Assembly (NCBI RefSeq): GCF_044142105.1
Contig: NZ_JBGTYM010000008.1
Location: forward strand, 124,001 to 188,000
Origin: Pseudogemmobacter sp044142105
Lineage (GTDB): Bacteria; Pseudomonadota; Alphaproteobacteria; Rhodobacterales; Rhodobacteraceae
DNA: 64,000 nucleotides
Direction of reading: 5' to 3'
Shown: positions 52,879 through 61,763 of the stretch, one piece after another
Numbering within the stretch: the first letter of the stretch is position 1
Layout of the letters: every line of letters begins with the position of its first letter
Program-made: the position numbers and the translations under genes
Notes under the pieces: model-generated
What the model was told of the DNA's origin: nothing
The model's database searches: none
The model's input: only the letters and a program-made list of their open reading frames with translations

Positions 52879-53271
52879 GGGGATCGTACAGGCAGACACC
52901 TGCGACCTCGTCCCGAGGCCATCCCTGCCCAGATACGCGTCGCCCTACCCTGATCTCCCCACGCTGCACGGCGTCCGGAGTGCGCAAGGCGGCTGGCGGC
53001 ATTTTGCTGCTGAAGTCGGGCTTGGGGACGGTCACCATCGGCTATGGCGCGCGGATCGTTCGGCGTTCGGCCACCGCCGGGCTGCTGCGCCGGTGAACCG
53101 TCGAGGCCTAAATTCCAACTTGTCCACATTCTCAGGCCCAGGGCGGCGCGCAACCCGCAGTGTCTCGCCCATCGATCCTAGCCTTTCTGGCCGATTTCTG
53201 CGCGGCGGCGTGAGCCAACGACCCTGACGACATCCCTTTGGTCGCATCACACGACCTGTCGTCGTGGCGCG
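52879..53271. other. Gene-poor spacer between two operons
   Basis: About 390 bases between convergent genes. Short open frames on both strands show no recognisable family. No clear terminator hairpin with a T-run was found. Confidence 0.45.
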
Positions 53272-53982
53272 TCAGGTCACCACGACGTTGGCCTCTGCCG
53301 CAAGCACGCTGCGCAGACCTTCCAGCGTGATGCGATAGTGTTCCGCCAGCAGGCTGACCGCCAGTTCGACGTCATGCTCCATCACCGCTTCAAGGATGGA
53401 CTGATGCTCGGCTGCCGCGCCCTGGCGCCGCGCGATGCTGGGGTTGTGGTTCATCGACAGGTTCCGGTATCGCACCGCCTGATCCATCAACGTCGAGCAG
53501 AAGCCGAGCAACCAGCGCGAGCGGCAACGGTCAAGCAGCAGCATGTGAAAGTCGCGGTGGCGCTCCTCCCATTCTTGGGCGGCCGCCGGCCCGGCTTCGG
53601 ACGGCATCTTGCGCTGCGTCCGGGCAAGGCGGTGGAAGCTGACGACCAGCTGTTCCTCCCAGGCCTCGTCGCTGTTGGCCATCGATTCGCGCAGGGCCAG
53701 AGATTCCAGCCAGATCCGGGTCTTCACCATCTCTTCCAGATCGACGATCGAGATGGCGGCGACGAAGAAGCCGCGATGGCTTTTCCGCTCAACCAGCCCT
53801 TCGGACGACAGCCGGTTCAGGGCCTCGCGCACCGGTACGGCGCCGATACCGTACCGCTCGGAGATCCCGTCGATCAGCAACTTCTCACCCGGGAACAACG
53901 CACCCTGCAGGATGTCGCTTCGAATGCTGTCATAGGCCTGTTCCGACAGGCTGCGCCCATCCGCCACGCCACCACCGTTCAT
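53272..53982 (-). CDS. GntR family regulator (FCD subgroup)
   Basis: A 236-aa regulator with an N-terminal GntR winged helix (SLSEQAYDSIRSDILQGALFPGEKL, YGIGAVPVREALNRLSSEGLVE) and a helical FCD ligand domain (about 95-220). It is the last gene of the ABC operon, two bases after the permease stop, and probably responds to a small organic acid. I chose the ATG at 53982, which fits the domain start; the frame is open to 54045. Confidence 0.9.
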   Translation of the reverse strand: MNGGGVADGRSLSEQAYDSIRSDILQGALFPGEKLLIDGISERYGIGAVPVREALNRLSSEGLVERKSHRGFFVAAISIVDLEEMVKTRIWLESLALRESMANSDEAWEEQLVVSFHRLARTQRKMPSEAGPAAAQEWEERHRDFHMLLLDRCRSRWLLGFCSTLMDQAVRYRNLSMNHNPSIARRQGAAAEHQSILEAVMEHDVELAVSLLAEHYRITLEGLRSVLAAEANVVVT

Positions 53983-53984
53983 GA

Positions 53985-54830
53985 TCAGCCCACTCCGCCT
54001 GGTCGCTCGCTCTTGTTCCAGAATACGAAACGTCGCTGGGCCCACGCCACCGTGAAATACAAGGCAAGTCCAAGCAGGCTAAGATAGAGGATCAACGCGA
54101 AGACGCGCGGGGTATTGAGCTGGCTCGCCGCCTCGCGGATCAAGGCGCCGAAGCCCTTGCCGCCGCCCAGGAATTCACCGGTGATCGCCCCCGCCATGAC
54201 GCCCACGGCGGCGATCTTCAGCCCAGTGAACATGTAGGGAAGTCCGGTCGGCAGCTTTAGCCGGAACAGCGTCTGCATCCGACTCGCCCCCAGCGACTTG
54301 AACAGCATCCGCTCGTTCTCGGAGGCGGCCTGAAGGCCCGCCGCGGTCGCGACAACGATGGGGAAGGTCGCGATGAAGGTGGCCAGCGCCACCTTGGACG
54401 AAATGCCGAAGCCCAGCCAGGCGATGAACAGCGGCGCGAAGGCGACCTTCGGCATGGTGTCGATGGCGACAAGATAGGGCATCACCGCGCGTTCGCCGAA
54501 CTTGGTCTCGCCCACCAGCACGCCCAGCGAGAAGCCGATGGCCGTGGCAAGAATGAAGGCATAGAACACCGTGCGCGTGGTGGTCCACAACGCTCCGGCC
54601 ATGTGCCCGCCCGTCAGGATGTTCCAGCCGACGAAGCCGAGGTCGGCGAGCGTCTCGCCGGGGCTTGGCAGGATGATCTGCGACACGAAACCGAAGCGGG
54701 TGGCCAGATCCCAGATGGTGACGACCACGACGAACAGCATCGTCATGGCCAGCCAGCGCGGGATGATGTCGATCAGCGCCTCGCGCTCGACCCAGACAGT
54801 ATCGCTCTCATTGGGGGCGATGTCGGTCAC
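53985..54830 (-). CDS. ABC transporter permease (SsuC/TauC-like)
   Basis: A 281-aa permease with about six membrane helices and the EAA-like loop ERMLFKSLGASRMQTLFRLKLPTGLPYMFTGLK. The start is a GTG at 54830 that overlaps the ATPase stop (GTGA), with GGAGG 7 bases upstream. It belongs to the NitT/TauT class of importers. Confidence 0.9.
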   Translation of the reverse strand: MTDIAPNESDTVWVEREALIDIIPRWLAMTMLFVVVVTIWDLATRFGFVSQIILPSPGETLADLGFVGWNILTGGHMAGALWTTTRTVFYAFILATAIGFSLGVLVGETKFGERAVMPYLVAIDTMPKVAFAPLFIAWLGFGISSKVALATFIATFPIVVATAAGLQAASENERMLFKSLGASRMQTLFRLKLPTGLPYMFTGLKIAAVGVMAGAITGEFLGGGKGFGALIREAASQLNTPRVFALILYLSLLGLALYFTVAWAQRRFVFWNKSERPGGVG

Positions 54831-55642
54831 GAGAAGGCCTCCTGTCCCAGAAGGTTTCGGATATGCTCGACGATCTCGCCGAACTGGGGGGTGTTGACCA
54901 TTTCCAGGGTCCGGGGACGCGGCAGATCGATCATCACATCCTCGACGATGCGGCCGGGGCGGGGTTTCATCACCAGGATCCGGTCGGACAGAAGGACCGC
55001 CTCGGCGATTGAGTGGGTGACGAGGAAGGCGGTCGCCCCGCGTTCGCGGCAGATGCGTTGCAACTCCATGTTCATGAAATCGCGGGTCAACTCGTCTAGG
55101 GCCGAGAAGGGTTCGTCCAGCAGCAGCACCGCCGGGTCCGCGATCAGCATCCTGCAAATCGACGCCCGCTGCGCCATGCCGCCCGACAGTTCGCCCGGGT
55201 AGACATTGCCGAAATCTCCCAGGCCGACCAGCCGTAGCAGATCCAGCGCGCGGCCTTGCGCGGCCTTGGCGGCGGCGCGGCCCTCACGGATTTCGATCGG
55301 CAGGACGATGTTCTCGATCGTGGTCTTCCAGGGCAGCAGCGTGGCCTGCTGGAACATCATCCCGATGTCCGGGCGGGGCCCGGTGACGGGCCTGCCTTCC
55401 AGCATGACCCTGCCGGTGGTCGGCGGATGGAGCCCCGCCATGATCTTGAGCAGCGTCGATTTCCCGCAGCCGGAGGATCCGATGACCGACACGAACTCGC
55501 CCTGGCGCAGGGTCAGGTTCACATCGGTCAGGGCGACCAGCAGGTTGCGGGCATAGGTCTTCGACAACCGCTCGATTTCATAGACCGGGCGGGCCGCCGG
55601 GGCAGCCGTTCCGGGATGCAGGGGACGGGGCTCCACCATCAT
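54827..55642 (-). CDS. ABC transporter ATPase (SsuB/TauB-like)
   Basis: A 271-aa ATPase with Walker A GSSGCGKST, Q-loop MMFQQATLLPWKT, signature LSGGMAQRASICRML and Walker B VLLLDEPFSALD. The Q-loop and short length are typical for NitT/TauT importers. It starts 2 bases after the binding-protein stop. Confidence 0.93.
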   Translation of the reverse strand: MMVEPRPLHPGTAAPAARPVYEIERLSKTYARNLLVALTDVNLTLRQGEFVSVIGSSGCGKSTLLKIMAGLHPPTTGRVMLEGRPVTGPRPDIGMMFQQATLLPWKTTIENIVLPIEIREGRAAAKAAQGRALDLLRLVGLGDFGNVYPGELSGGMAQRASICRMLIADPAVLLLDEPFSALDELTRDFMNMELQRICRERGATAFLVTHSIAEAVLLSDRILVMKPRPGRIVEDVMIDLPRPRTLEMVNTPQFGEIVEHIRNLLGQEAFS

Positions 55643-55644
55643 GT

Positions 55645-56679
55645 TCAGGCGTTCCAGCCGGCCACGAACTCGTTCGTGTAGACCGCCGCAAGATCGGGCA
55701 GCGGCGCCTCGAGCGCGCCGGAGGCGACGGCGGAATCGTGGATCATCTGCCAGTGTTCCGGCGGCTGATAGCCGTAGCCATTGGCGATCTGCGCCTCGGT
55801 CGGGGTCATGCGGTTGATCGCCAGCTTCAAGAGCGCCCGGGCGAAATCACGGTCCTCGCCCTCCTGCGCATTGCCCGCGGCGCAATGGTCCAGCGCCTTG
55901 TCCTCATTCGCGGGGTCGGCCGCGAAGCGCATCCCCTTGACCAGAGCGCGCCCGAAGGCGGGGGCGAGGTCGGGGGTCGCGGCCATCTGGCTTTCCAGCA
56001 TCGCGATGCCGTTGCCGAAGAAGCTGAGATACTTTTCGGGCGTGATCTCGCGCAGCACCATCCCGCGCGCGGCCAGAATGGCGGAATCCGAGATCGCGCC
56101 CGCGTAGGAATTCACCTCGTCGCGCATGAAGGCCACCGCCGCCGTGCCGCCATCGCCCACCGGCAGGAAGCTGTAATCCGCGCCCTCGTTCAGGCCCAGA
56201 TCGGACATGATGGCGCGGCTAAAGGACACCTCTGCCCCATCCGCCGTGCCGACGCCGATGATCCCGCCCTTCAGATCGGCGGGCTGCTGATAGGCGCTTT
56301 CATCCTTCACCAGGAGGCCGAAGACGGACTTCGGATAGAGGTTGTAGAGGAACTTCACGTCCACGCCGCGCGACCGCGCGCCCAGGGTCGGCCCCGGCCC
56401 CGGCGCGCCGATCTGCGCCTGCCCGGCCGTCATGGCCTGCAGCACGGCGGAGGACCCATCGATGGCCTCCAGCGTCGGCTCGAAGCCCTCTTCGCCGAAA
56501 TAGCCCTCGCCCACGGCGACCCAATAGGGCAGCCAGGTCAGCGCCGACGGGTTCGGCACGGCGAAGGTGATGGCAGTCTGCGCCCGGACGATGGCAGGCG
56601 CGCCGATGGTAAGTGCAGCAGCACCCCCGAACGCCAGTCGCCCAAAGCCACGGCGAGACATCTGCGTCGAAACAGTCAT
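55645..56679 (-). CDS. ABC substrate-binding protein (NMT1/SsuA-like), Tat signal
   Basis: A 344-aa periplasmic binding protein. The N-terminus has a twin-arginine signal (SRRGFGRLAFGGAAALTIG) with cleavage near VRAQ. The mature part starts ITFAVPNPSALTWLPYWVAVGEGYFGEEGFEPTLEAIDGSSAVLQAM, as in NMT1/SsuA proteins. Ligands in this family range from sulfonates to pyrimidine precursors and aromatic acids; the neighbouring genes favour a carboxylic acid. Confidence 0.88.
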   Translation of the reverse strand: MTVSTQMSRRGFGRLAFGGAAALTIGAPAIVRAQTAITFAVPNPSALTWLPYWVAVGEGYFGEEGFEPTLEAIDGSSAVLQAMTAGQAQIGAPGPGPTLGARSRGVDVKFLYNLYPKSVFGLLVKDESAYQQPADLKGGIIGVGTADGAEVSFSRAIMSDLGLNEGADYSFLPVGDGGTAAVAFMRDEVNSYAGAISDSAILAARGMVLREITPEKYLSFFGNGIAMLESQMAATPDLAPAFGRALVKGMRFAADPANEDKALDHCAAGNAQEGEDRDFARALLKLAINRMTPTEAQIANGYGYQPPEHWQMIHDSAVASGALEAPLPDLAAVYTNEFVAGWNA

Positions 56680-56898
56680 GTGGTTCTCCTCCCCGAAAAC
56701 AACATTGATGAGAGCGCGGCTTCCTCCTCCACACCCCTGAGGACCACGCTATACGATTCTTTCCGTCAGTCAAAAAAATATATGAACGGTCTGATAATTC
56801 GATTTCATGTCTTGATCGGCGGAACGAAGGACGGAATGCTATGCGGGCCCCGAGTCGTCGCCCCGGAGAGGCGGCGGGTTGGATAGAGGGAGGAACCC

Positions 56899-57597
56899 AT
56901 GACCTATGCGCTGACGCCGCCGCTGCAGGCGTATCTCGACATTGCAGGATCCGAGGAGAAGTTCCCGGTCCGCCGCATCTACTGCATCGGCAAGAACTAC
57001 GTGGCCCATGTGATCGAGATGGGCGGCATCGTCGAACGCGACCCGCCGGTGATCTTCATGAAACCGGCCGATGCCATCGTGCGCAACGGCGGAGAAATCC
57101 CCTATCCGGTCTTCACCAGCAACTTCCATTACGAATGCGAACTTGTCGTGGCGCTGAAATCCGGCGGCTACAACATCCCCCAGGCGGAAGCGTCGAGCCA
57201 CATCTACGGCTATGCCGTGGGCCTGGACATGACGCGGCGCGATCATCAGGCGGCCGCGATGGCCGGCGGCCTGCCTTGGGAGGTGACCAAGTCCTTCGAT
57301 CACTCCGCCCCGGTCGGTCCGATCACCCCGGTCGGAAAGACCGGCGTGATGTCGAGCGGCCATGTGAAGCTGAAGGTCAATGGTGAGACGAAGCAGGATG
57401 CCGATATCTCGCTTCTGATCTGGAAGATCGACGAAATCATCTCGAAACTGTCCGAGCAGCACCGGCTGATGCCCGGCGACATCATCATGACCGGTACGCC
57501 CGCGGGCGTGGGAGCGGTGGTGTCGGGCGATGTGCTGGAATGCTCGGTCGACGGGCTGGAGCCAATGACCGTGCGCATCGGCGGGCCCGCGGCGTGA
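56899..57597 (+). CDS. Fumarylacetoacetate hydrolase family protein
   Basis: A 232-aa FAH-fold hydrolase close to fumarylpyruvate hydrolase (NagK). It has RIYCIGKNYVAHVIEMGG, PPVIFMKPADAIVRNGGEI, the metal-site Glu residues in NFHYECELVVAL, and GDIIMTGTPAGVGAV. Such enzymes split C-C bonds of ring-cleavage products such as fumarylpyruvate in the gentisate route. It leads a four-gene operon divergent from the ABC importer. No dioxygenase is in the window, so the pathway is incomplete here. Confidence 0.9.
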   Translation: MTYALTPPLQAYLDIAGSEEKFPVRRIYCIGKNYVAHVIEMGGIVERDPPVIFMKPADAIVRNGGEIPYPVFTSNFHYECELVVALKSGGYNIPQAEASSHIYGYAVGLDMTRRDHQAAAMAGGLPWEVTKSFDHSAPVGPITPVGKTGVMSSGHVKLKVNGETKQDADISLLIWKIDEIISKLSEQHRLMPGDIIMTGTPAGVGAVVSGDVLECSVDGLEPMTVRIGGPAA

Positions 57598-58220
57598 CAA
57601 AGGCCGAAGGCGTCGACGCGGCACCGCTTGCCGCGTTCGGCACGGCCACGGTGGCAGAGGCCTGCGCCTTGGCCCGCATCCTCGAGGCGCCGCCGCGCCC
57701 CCTGTCGCCCGGAATGCGGGCGGCAGGCCGGGCGCTGACGGTGCGGACGCGGCCGGGCGACAATCTGGCGCTGCACCGGGCGATGGCGATCGCGCAACCC
57801 GGCGACGTGCTGGTGGTGGAGAGCGGGCAGGACCGCAGCCACGGCCCCTTCGGAGAGATCATGGCGCTGGCCTGCCAGATGCGCGGCATCGCGGCGCTGG
57901 TGATCGACGGCACGGTCCGCGACAGCGTGGCGATCTCGGCGCTCGGCTTTCCGGTCTTCGCGCGGGGTTTGCACATTCGGGGCACGACCAAAGCGGATGA
58001 AGGCGAGATCGGCGGTTCCGTCACGATCGGCGGCAACGTCATCGCCACGGGCGATATCGTCGTCGCCGATGCGGATGGCGTAATCGTCCTGCCGGCGCAG
58101 GCGCTGGACGCGGCGCTGGCCGCCGCGCGGCGGCGGGCAGAGAATGAGGCGCGGATGATGGAACGCCTGCGCGCCGGCGAGACGACGCTGCAGATATTGG
58201 GGCTGGAGGGGGCAGGATGA
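57594..58220 (+). CDS. RraA-like aldolase (HMG/CHA aldolase family)
   Basis: A 208-aa RraA-fold protein. The active-site motif IDGTVRDS with the Arg and Asp of pyruvate aldolases is present, as is GDVLVVESGQ. Relatives cleave 4-hydroxy-4-methyl-2-oxoglutarate or 4-carboxy-4-hydroxy-2-oxoadipate to pyruvate; true RraA proteins lack this chemistry. The start is a GTG at 57594 that overlaps the FAH stop (GTGA). With the FAH hydrolase it points to a ring-cleavage or branched oxo-acid route. Confidence 0.86.
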   Translation: MTKAEGVDAAPLAAFGTATVAEACALARILEAPPRPLSPGMRAAGRALTVRTRPGDNLALHRAMAIAQPGDVLVVESGQDRSHGPFGEIMALACQMRGIAALVIDGTVRDSVAISALGFPVFARGLHIRGTTKADEGEIGGSVTIGGNVIATGDIVVADADGVIVLPAQALDAALAAARRRAENEARMMERLRAGETTLQILGLEGAG

Positions 58221-59080
58221 CGACCATTGCAATCGCAGGCACGGGCCGCATGGGCACCGCCTTTGCCAGGCGCCTGATCGAGACGGGTCATCAGGTGACC
58301 GTCTGGAATCGCAACCCGGCCAAGACCGCTGCGGCAGCGGCGGCAGGGGCGGGGGTCGCGCCCGATCTTGCCGCGCTGGCCTCCGGCGACGTGATCCTGC
58401 TGTCGCTGACCGATGCGGCGGCGGTGGAGGCGGTGATCGATGCCCTGATCGGGGCGGGGATTGCCGGGAAACTGGTGGTGGACCTGTCGACCCTGCTGCC
58501 CGAGGAAACCCGCGCCATTGCCGCGCGCGTCGTGTCGGCGGGGACGGATTGGCTGGATTGCCCGGTCGGCGGCACGGTCGCGCCGGCGCTGAAGGGGCAG
58601 TTGCTGGGCATGGCGGGCGGCACCGAAGCCGCCTTCGCCCGTGCGAAGCCGGTGCTGGACCATCTCTGCCGCCGGGTGGAGCATCTGGGGCCGGCAGGGA
58701 CGGGATCGCAGATGAAGCTGGCGCTGAACCTGCCGCTGGCAATCTACTGGCAGACGCTGGGAGAGGCACTGGCGCTGCTGCAAGGCTCGGGGATTGCCGC
58801 GGAAACCGCCATTAGCCTGATCGCCGACAGTTCCGGCGGGCCGACCGTGCTGAAGAACCGCGCGCAAGTGGTGGTGGACACGCTGAACGGAGCCGATCAG
58901 GCCGGGACCTTCGACATCAACGGCCTGCTCAAGGATCTGGATCTGGCGCTGCGGCAGGCTCAGGCCTCGGGCCAACGGCTGATGCTGGCCGAGGCAACCA
59001 GGGAAAGCTATGCGCAGGCCGCCGAGGCCGGGCTTGGCGGGTTTGACGGGGCGTCCCTGACGCGGATCATCAGGGGCTGA
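58217..59080 (+). CDS. NAD(P)-dependent beta-hydroxyacid dehydrogenase
   Basis: A 287-aa protein of the 3-hydroxyisobutyrate / tartronate semialdehyde reductase family. It has the cofactor site AIAGTGRMGTAFARRL near the N-terminus, substrate-site DCPVGGTVAPALKGQLLGMAGG, and the catalytic Lys in GTGSQMKLALNLPLA. It overlaps the aldolase gene by four bases. It may reduce an aldehyde or oxo-acid released by the aldolase. Confidence 0.88.
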   Translation: MTTIAIAGTGRMGTAFARRLIETGHQVTVWNRNPAKTAAAAAAGAGVAPDLAALASGDVILLSLTDAAAVEAVIDALIGAGIAGKLVVDLSTLLPEETRAIAARVVSAGTDWLDCPVGGTVAPALKGQLLGMAGGTEAAFARAKPVLDHLCRRVEHLGPAGTGSQMKLALNLPLAIYWQTLGEALALLQGSGIAAETAISLIADSSGGPTVLKNRAQVVVDTLNGADQAGTFDINGLLKDLDLALRQAQASGQRLMLAEATRESYAQAAEAGLGGFDGASLTRIIRG

Positions 59081-59082
59081 AC

Positions 59083-59919
59083 TTGGAAATCCTCAACGAT
59101 CCCAGTACGTTGGTACTGCTGGTTCTGGCCCTGTCCGTCGCCGGCGCCGCCATTGGCTTGCTGGCCGGGCTGTTCGGCATCGGGGGCGGCGCGATCTCGG
59201 TTCCGGTGTTCTACGAGGTCTTCACCCTGCTGGGCCACCCGCCCGAGATCGCCATGCCGACGGCCATCGGAACCTCGCTGGCGGTCATCATTCCAACCTC
59301 CATCTCCTCGGCCCGGCTTCACCACAAGCGCGGCACCGTCGACATGGATGTGCTGCGGGTCTGGGCGGTGCCGGTGGTGATCGGGACGCTGGTCGGGTCG
59401 GCGATCGCCCGCTATGCGCCGCCGCAGCTGTTCCAGCTGGTGTTCATCCTGGTTGCGGGGATCAACGCGACCAAGCTGCTGACCGGCGGGGCCGGGTGGC
59501 GGCTGCGGGACGGCCTGCCGAAGCCGGGCCCGATGCGGATCTATGGCGGTGTCCTGGGCGTGCTGTCCGCGCTGATGGGGATCGGCGGCGGGGCCATCGC
59601 CAACCTGATCCTGACCCTGCACGGGGTGACCATCCACCGCGCCGTATCGACGGCCGCAGGCGTGGGGGTGCTGATCGCGATTCCCGGGACGCTGGGATAT
59701 ATGGGCGCCGGCTGGGGCAGGCCCGGGCTTCTGCCCGATGCGATCGGCTTCGTGTCGTTGATGACCTTCGCCCTGACCATTCCCATGTCGCTGGTCACCA
59801 CCCGGTTCGGCGTGGCGCTGGCGCACAGGCTGTCGCGGCGCGCGCTGGAGACGGCCTTTGCGCTGTTCCTGGTGCTGGTCTGCCTGCGCTTCCTCTGGGC
59901 CATGCTGACGGGCGGCTGA
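59083..59919 (+). CDS. TauE/SafE family membrane transporter
   Basis: A 278-aa transporter with about eight membrane segments and the family repeat GLLAGLFGIGGGAISVP and VLSALMGIGGGAIANLI. It starts with TTG at 59083, two bases after the dehydrogenase stop. The family exports sulfite or sulfoacetate-like anions, or moves other organic anions. With the NMT1/SsuA importer opposite, a sulfonate substrate is a possible alternative reading of the whole locus. Confidence 0.88.
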   Translation: MEILNDPSTLVLLVLALSVAGAAIGLLAGLFGIGGGAISVPVFYEVFTLLGHPPEIAMPTAIGTSLAVIIPTSISSARLHHKRGTVDMDVLRVWAVPVVIGTLVGSAIARYAPPQLFQLVFILVAGINATKLLTGGAGWRLRDGLPKPGPMRIYGGVLGVLSALMGIGGGAIANLILTLHGVTIHRAVSTAAGVGVLIAIPGTLGYMGAGWGRPGLLPDAIGFVSLMTFALTIPMSLVTTRFGVALAHRLSRRALETAFALFLVLVCLRFLWAMLTGG

Positions 59920-60061
59920 ACCGTCGCGAAGCGGCGGGTGGGCTCGTACAGCCGAACGGAATGCAGCCAGCGCGAAAGTCGTTGGCGCAGCTCTCGGGCA
60001 GTTGACGGAGGATGGAGCGACGCGTCGCCTCGCCAATCCCTCAGTCTTCTCAGCATGATCC

Positions 60062-60368
60062 CTATGCAATCGCTTGGCCCAGGCTGGTGCTCAAGTGCTT
60101 GACGGCAATGTCCCGGGTGCCGAAACCGTATCTGAAGCCTCGCGCTTCGGCCAAATCGCGGGCCGCTGCGAACCTCTGTTCAGCATCAGTGCTGTCCCCG
60201 GCCAGCTTCGCTTCTCAGGCCACAACCATCTGTTCCCACGTCGCGGCTTCCTTGGTCTTTGCTTCCGAGAGTGAGTCCGTATGCAGGCTGATCCAAATGA
60301 ATTTGCGCGCTTCCCCCGATGCGTAGCGCTTCGGCACTCGCTTGTAGGGGTAGAGGGTTCCCTTGATC
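60062..60368 (-). pseudogene. Remnant of a tyrosine-recombinase (integrase) N-terminus
   Basis: Read on the minus strand it gives LYPYKRVPKRYASGEARK and FIWISLHTDSLSEAKTKEAATWEQ, then a TGA (60217-60215), then EAKLAGDSTDAEQRFAAARDLAEARGFRYGF. This is the N-terminal region of DUF6538-type phage integrases, where a Trp precedes EAKLAGD; the TGA replaces it. It stops at 60062, long before the catalytic domain. The 5' end meets an IS6 remnant. Confidence 0.7.
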
Positions 60369-60369
60369 G

Positions 60370-60590
60370 AACCGTCTCATGGCGGAACTCGATGCCGCGT
60401 TCGAAGAGCAGGTCCTCGACATTGCGCAGCGACAGCGGCAGTGGGCATACATCATCACCGCCAGGCGGACGATCTCGGGGCCGGTTTTAACGTACCGAAA
60501 TGGGGAGCGCCGGGCGATATTCGCGCGATAATCCGCGCCGTACCCTGCCTCAACAAAAGTTCTTCTGACAGTGCCATAGCTCATTTTCGA
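60370..60590 (-). pseudogene. Remnant of an IS6-family transposase
   Basis: The minus strand reads PFRYVKTGPEIVRLAVMMY, then a frameshift, then PLPLSLRNVEDLLFERGIEF and RHETVR in another frame. This is the N-terminal helix-turn-helix part of IS6-family transposases. The DDE domain is absent. It abuts the integrase remnant. Confidence 0.7.
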
Positions 60591-60611
60591 CACGTCCTGG
60601 ACAGGGCCAAC

Positions 60612-61748
60612 TCACCTCAACTCTGCTGTGATCCGGCTGATGTCGGTATCCGTAAGGTCGGTAAAGCACGGCAGGCCGATGACCCGACTGGCAATGTCGT
60701 TGCTGACGGTCAGCGTGTCCTTCCAGAGGTGGGCATAGGCGGGATGGGCAGGCAGGCCCGCGCCATACCAGTTCCTGACGTCGATGCCGCGATCGGTCAA
60801 CCGGGCCCGCAGGTCCGCAGCGTGCCCGGCACTGCCGACTTCGGCAAGTGCATAACAGGCCGAGACATCAGGCGCCGTCCACAGGCGCACCCCTGCTGCC
60901 GGCGGAGCAGCGGCATAAGCTTCTGCAACCTTGGCCCATCTTGCCAGCTTGTCGGCGAAACCATCCAGCTCGGCCAGGGCGACGACTGCCGTATATTCGC
61001 TCATCTTCCCGTTCAAACCGACGGTTTGTGCATCGCGCGATCCGAAAAAGCCGTTGTTGAGCACCTTGTAGGTTTCTTTCACCAGGGTGCTGTTGCACGA
61101 CAGAACCAGCCCCCCTTCGCCGCTGCCAAAACTCTTGGTAGCGTGCAGGCTAAGGGCAAGCGGGACCGCCTCAGGCACGCAGGACGAATCCCGCATCAAT
61201 TGGTCGAGACAAGCCGCCGCATCAACCACCACCGGAATGCCGGTTTCGGACTGAAAGTCCTGCCAGCCTTGCAGATCGATCATTCGCCCATAAGGTGCCA
61301 CCGGCACCACAAGGCCGACTTCGGACAACCGGGGATGGCTGCGCAGTGCGGCAGGTTCCATCGCCCAACTGACCGGATCAATGTCGACAAGGTGACATTC
61401 ATAACCGCAGGACATGACGGCCCCCGCAGTGGCGACAAATGTATAGGCGGGAAGCAGGCACAGTCGGCCGGGATGGTTCCACAGGCTGCGCGTGGCGCGG
61501 ATCAGGCCGACAAGCGCCATGGTGCCGCTGTTGCAAGAGATCACCTCGGATCTTTGCAGACCCAGCCGGGCGGCCATGCGCGCTTCGAACTGGTCGACCA
61601 GCGGGCCGTGGTTGGCGTAAATTTGCGTCTCGTCGATCTGGCGCAGATATGGAACAAGCAGATCTGTCCTCGGCAGCGACGGCCGGGCAACCGGTATCCG
61701 GACAGGTCCGTCACCGGAAAGTAAGGCCAAAATTCCTGGCGTCAGCAT
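60612..61748 (-). CDS. DegT/DnrJ/EryC1 family aminotransferase
   Basis: A 378-aa PLP enzyme of the sugar aminotransferase family. It has YANHGPLVDQFEARMAARLG, the SGTMALVG cofactor loop, VVVDAAACLDQ and the Lys in LHATKSFGSGEGG. It transfers an amino group to a sugar nucleotide or related oxo-compound. The ATG at 61748 fits the family start; the longer frame overlaps the divergent gene. It is divergent from a NeuD-like gene, with only about 15 bases between starts. Confidence 0.9.
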   Translation of the reverse strand: MLTPGILALLSGDGPVRIPVARPSLPRTDLLVPYLRQIDETQIYANHGPLVDQFEARMAARLGLQRSEVISCNSGTMALVGLIRATRSLWNHPGRLCLLPAYTFVATAGAVMSCGYECHLVDIDPVSWAMEPAALRSHPRLSEVGLVVPVAPYGRMIDLQGWQDFQSETGIPVVVDAAACLDQLMRDSSCVPEAVPLALSLHATKSFGSGEGGLVLSCNSTLVKETYKVLNNGFFGSRDAQTVGLNGKMSEYTAVVALAELDGFADKLARWAKVAEAYAAAPPAAGVRLWTAPDVSACYALAEVGSAGHAADLRARLTDRGIDVRNWYGAGLPAHPAYAHLWKDTLTVSNDIASRVIGLPCFTDLTDTDISRITAELR

Positions 61749-61763
61749 CAAGGGGTGCGCAAC

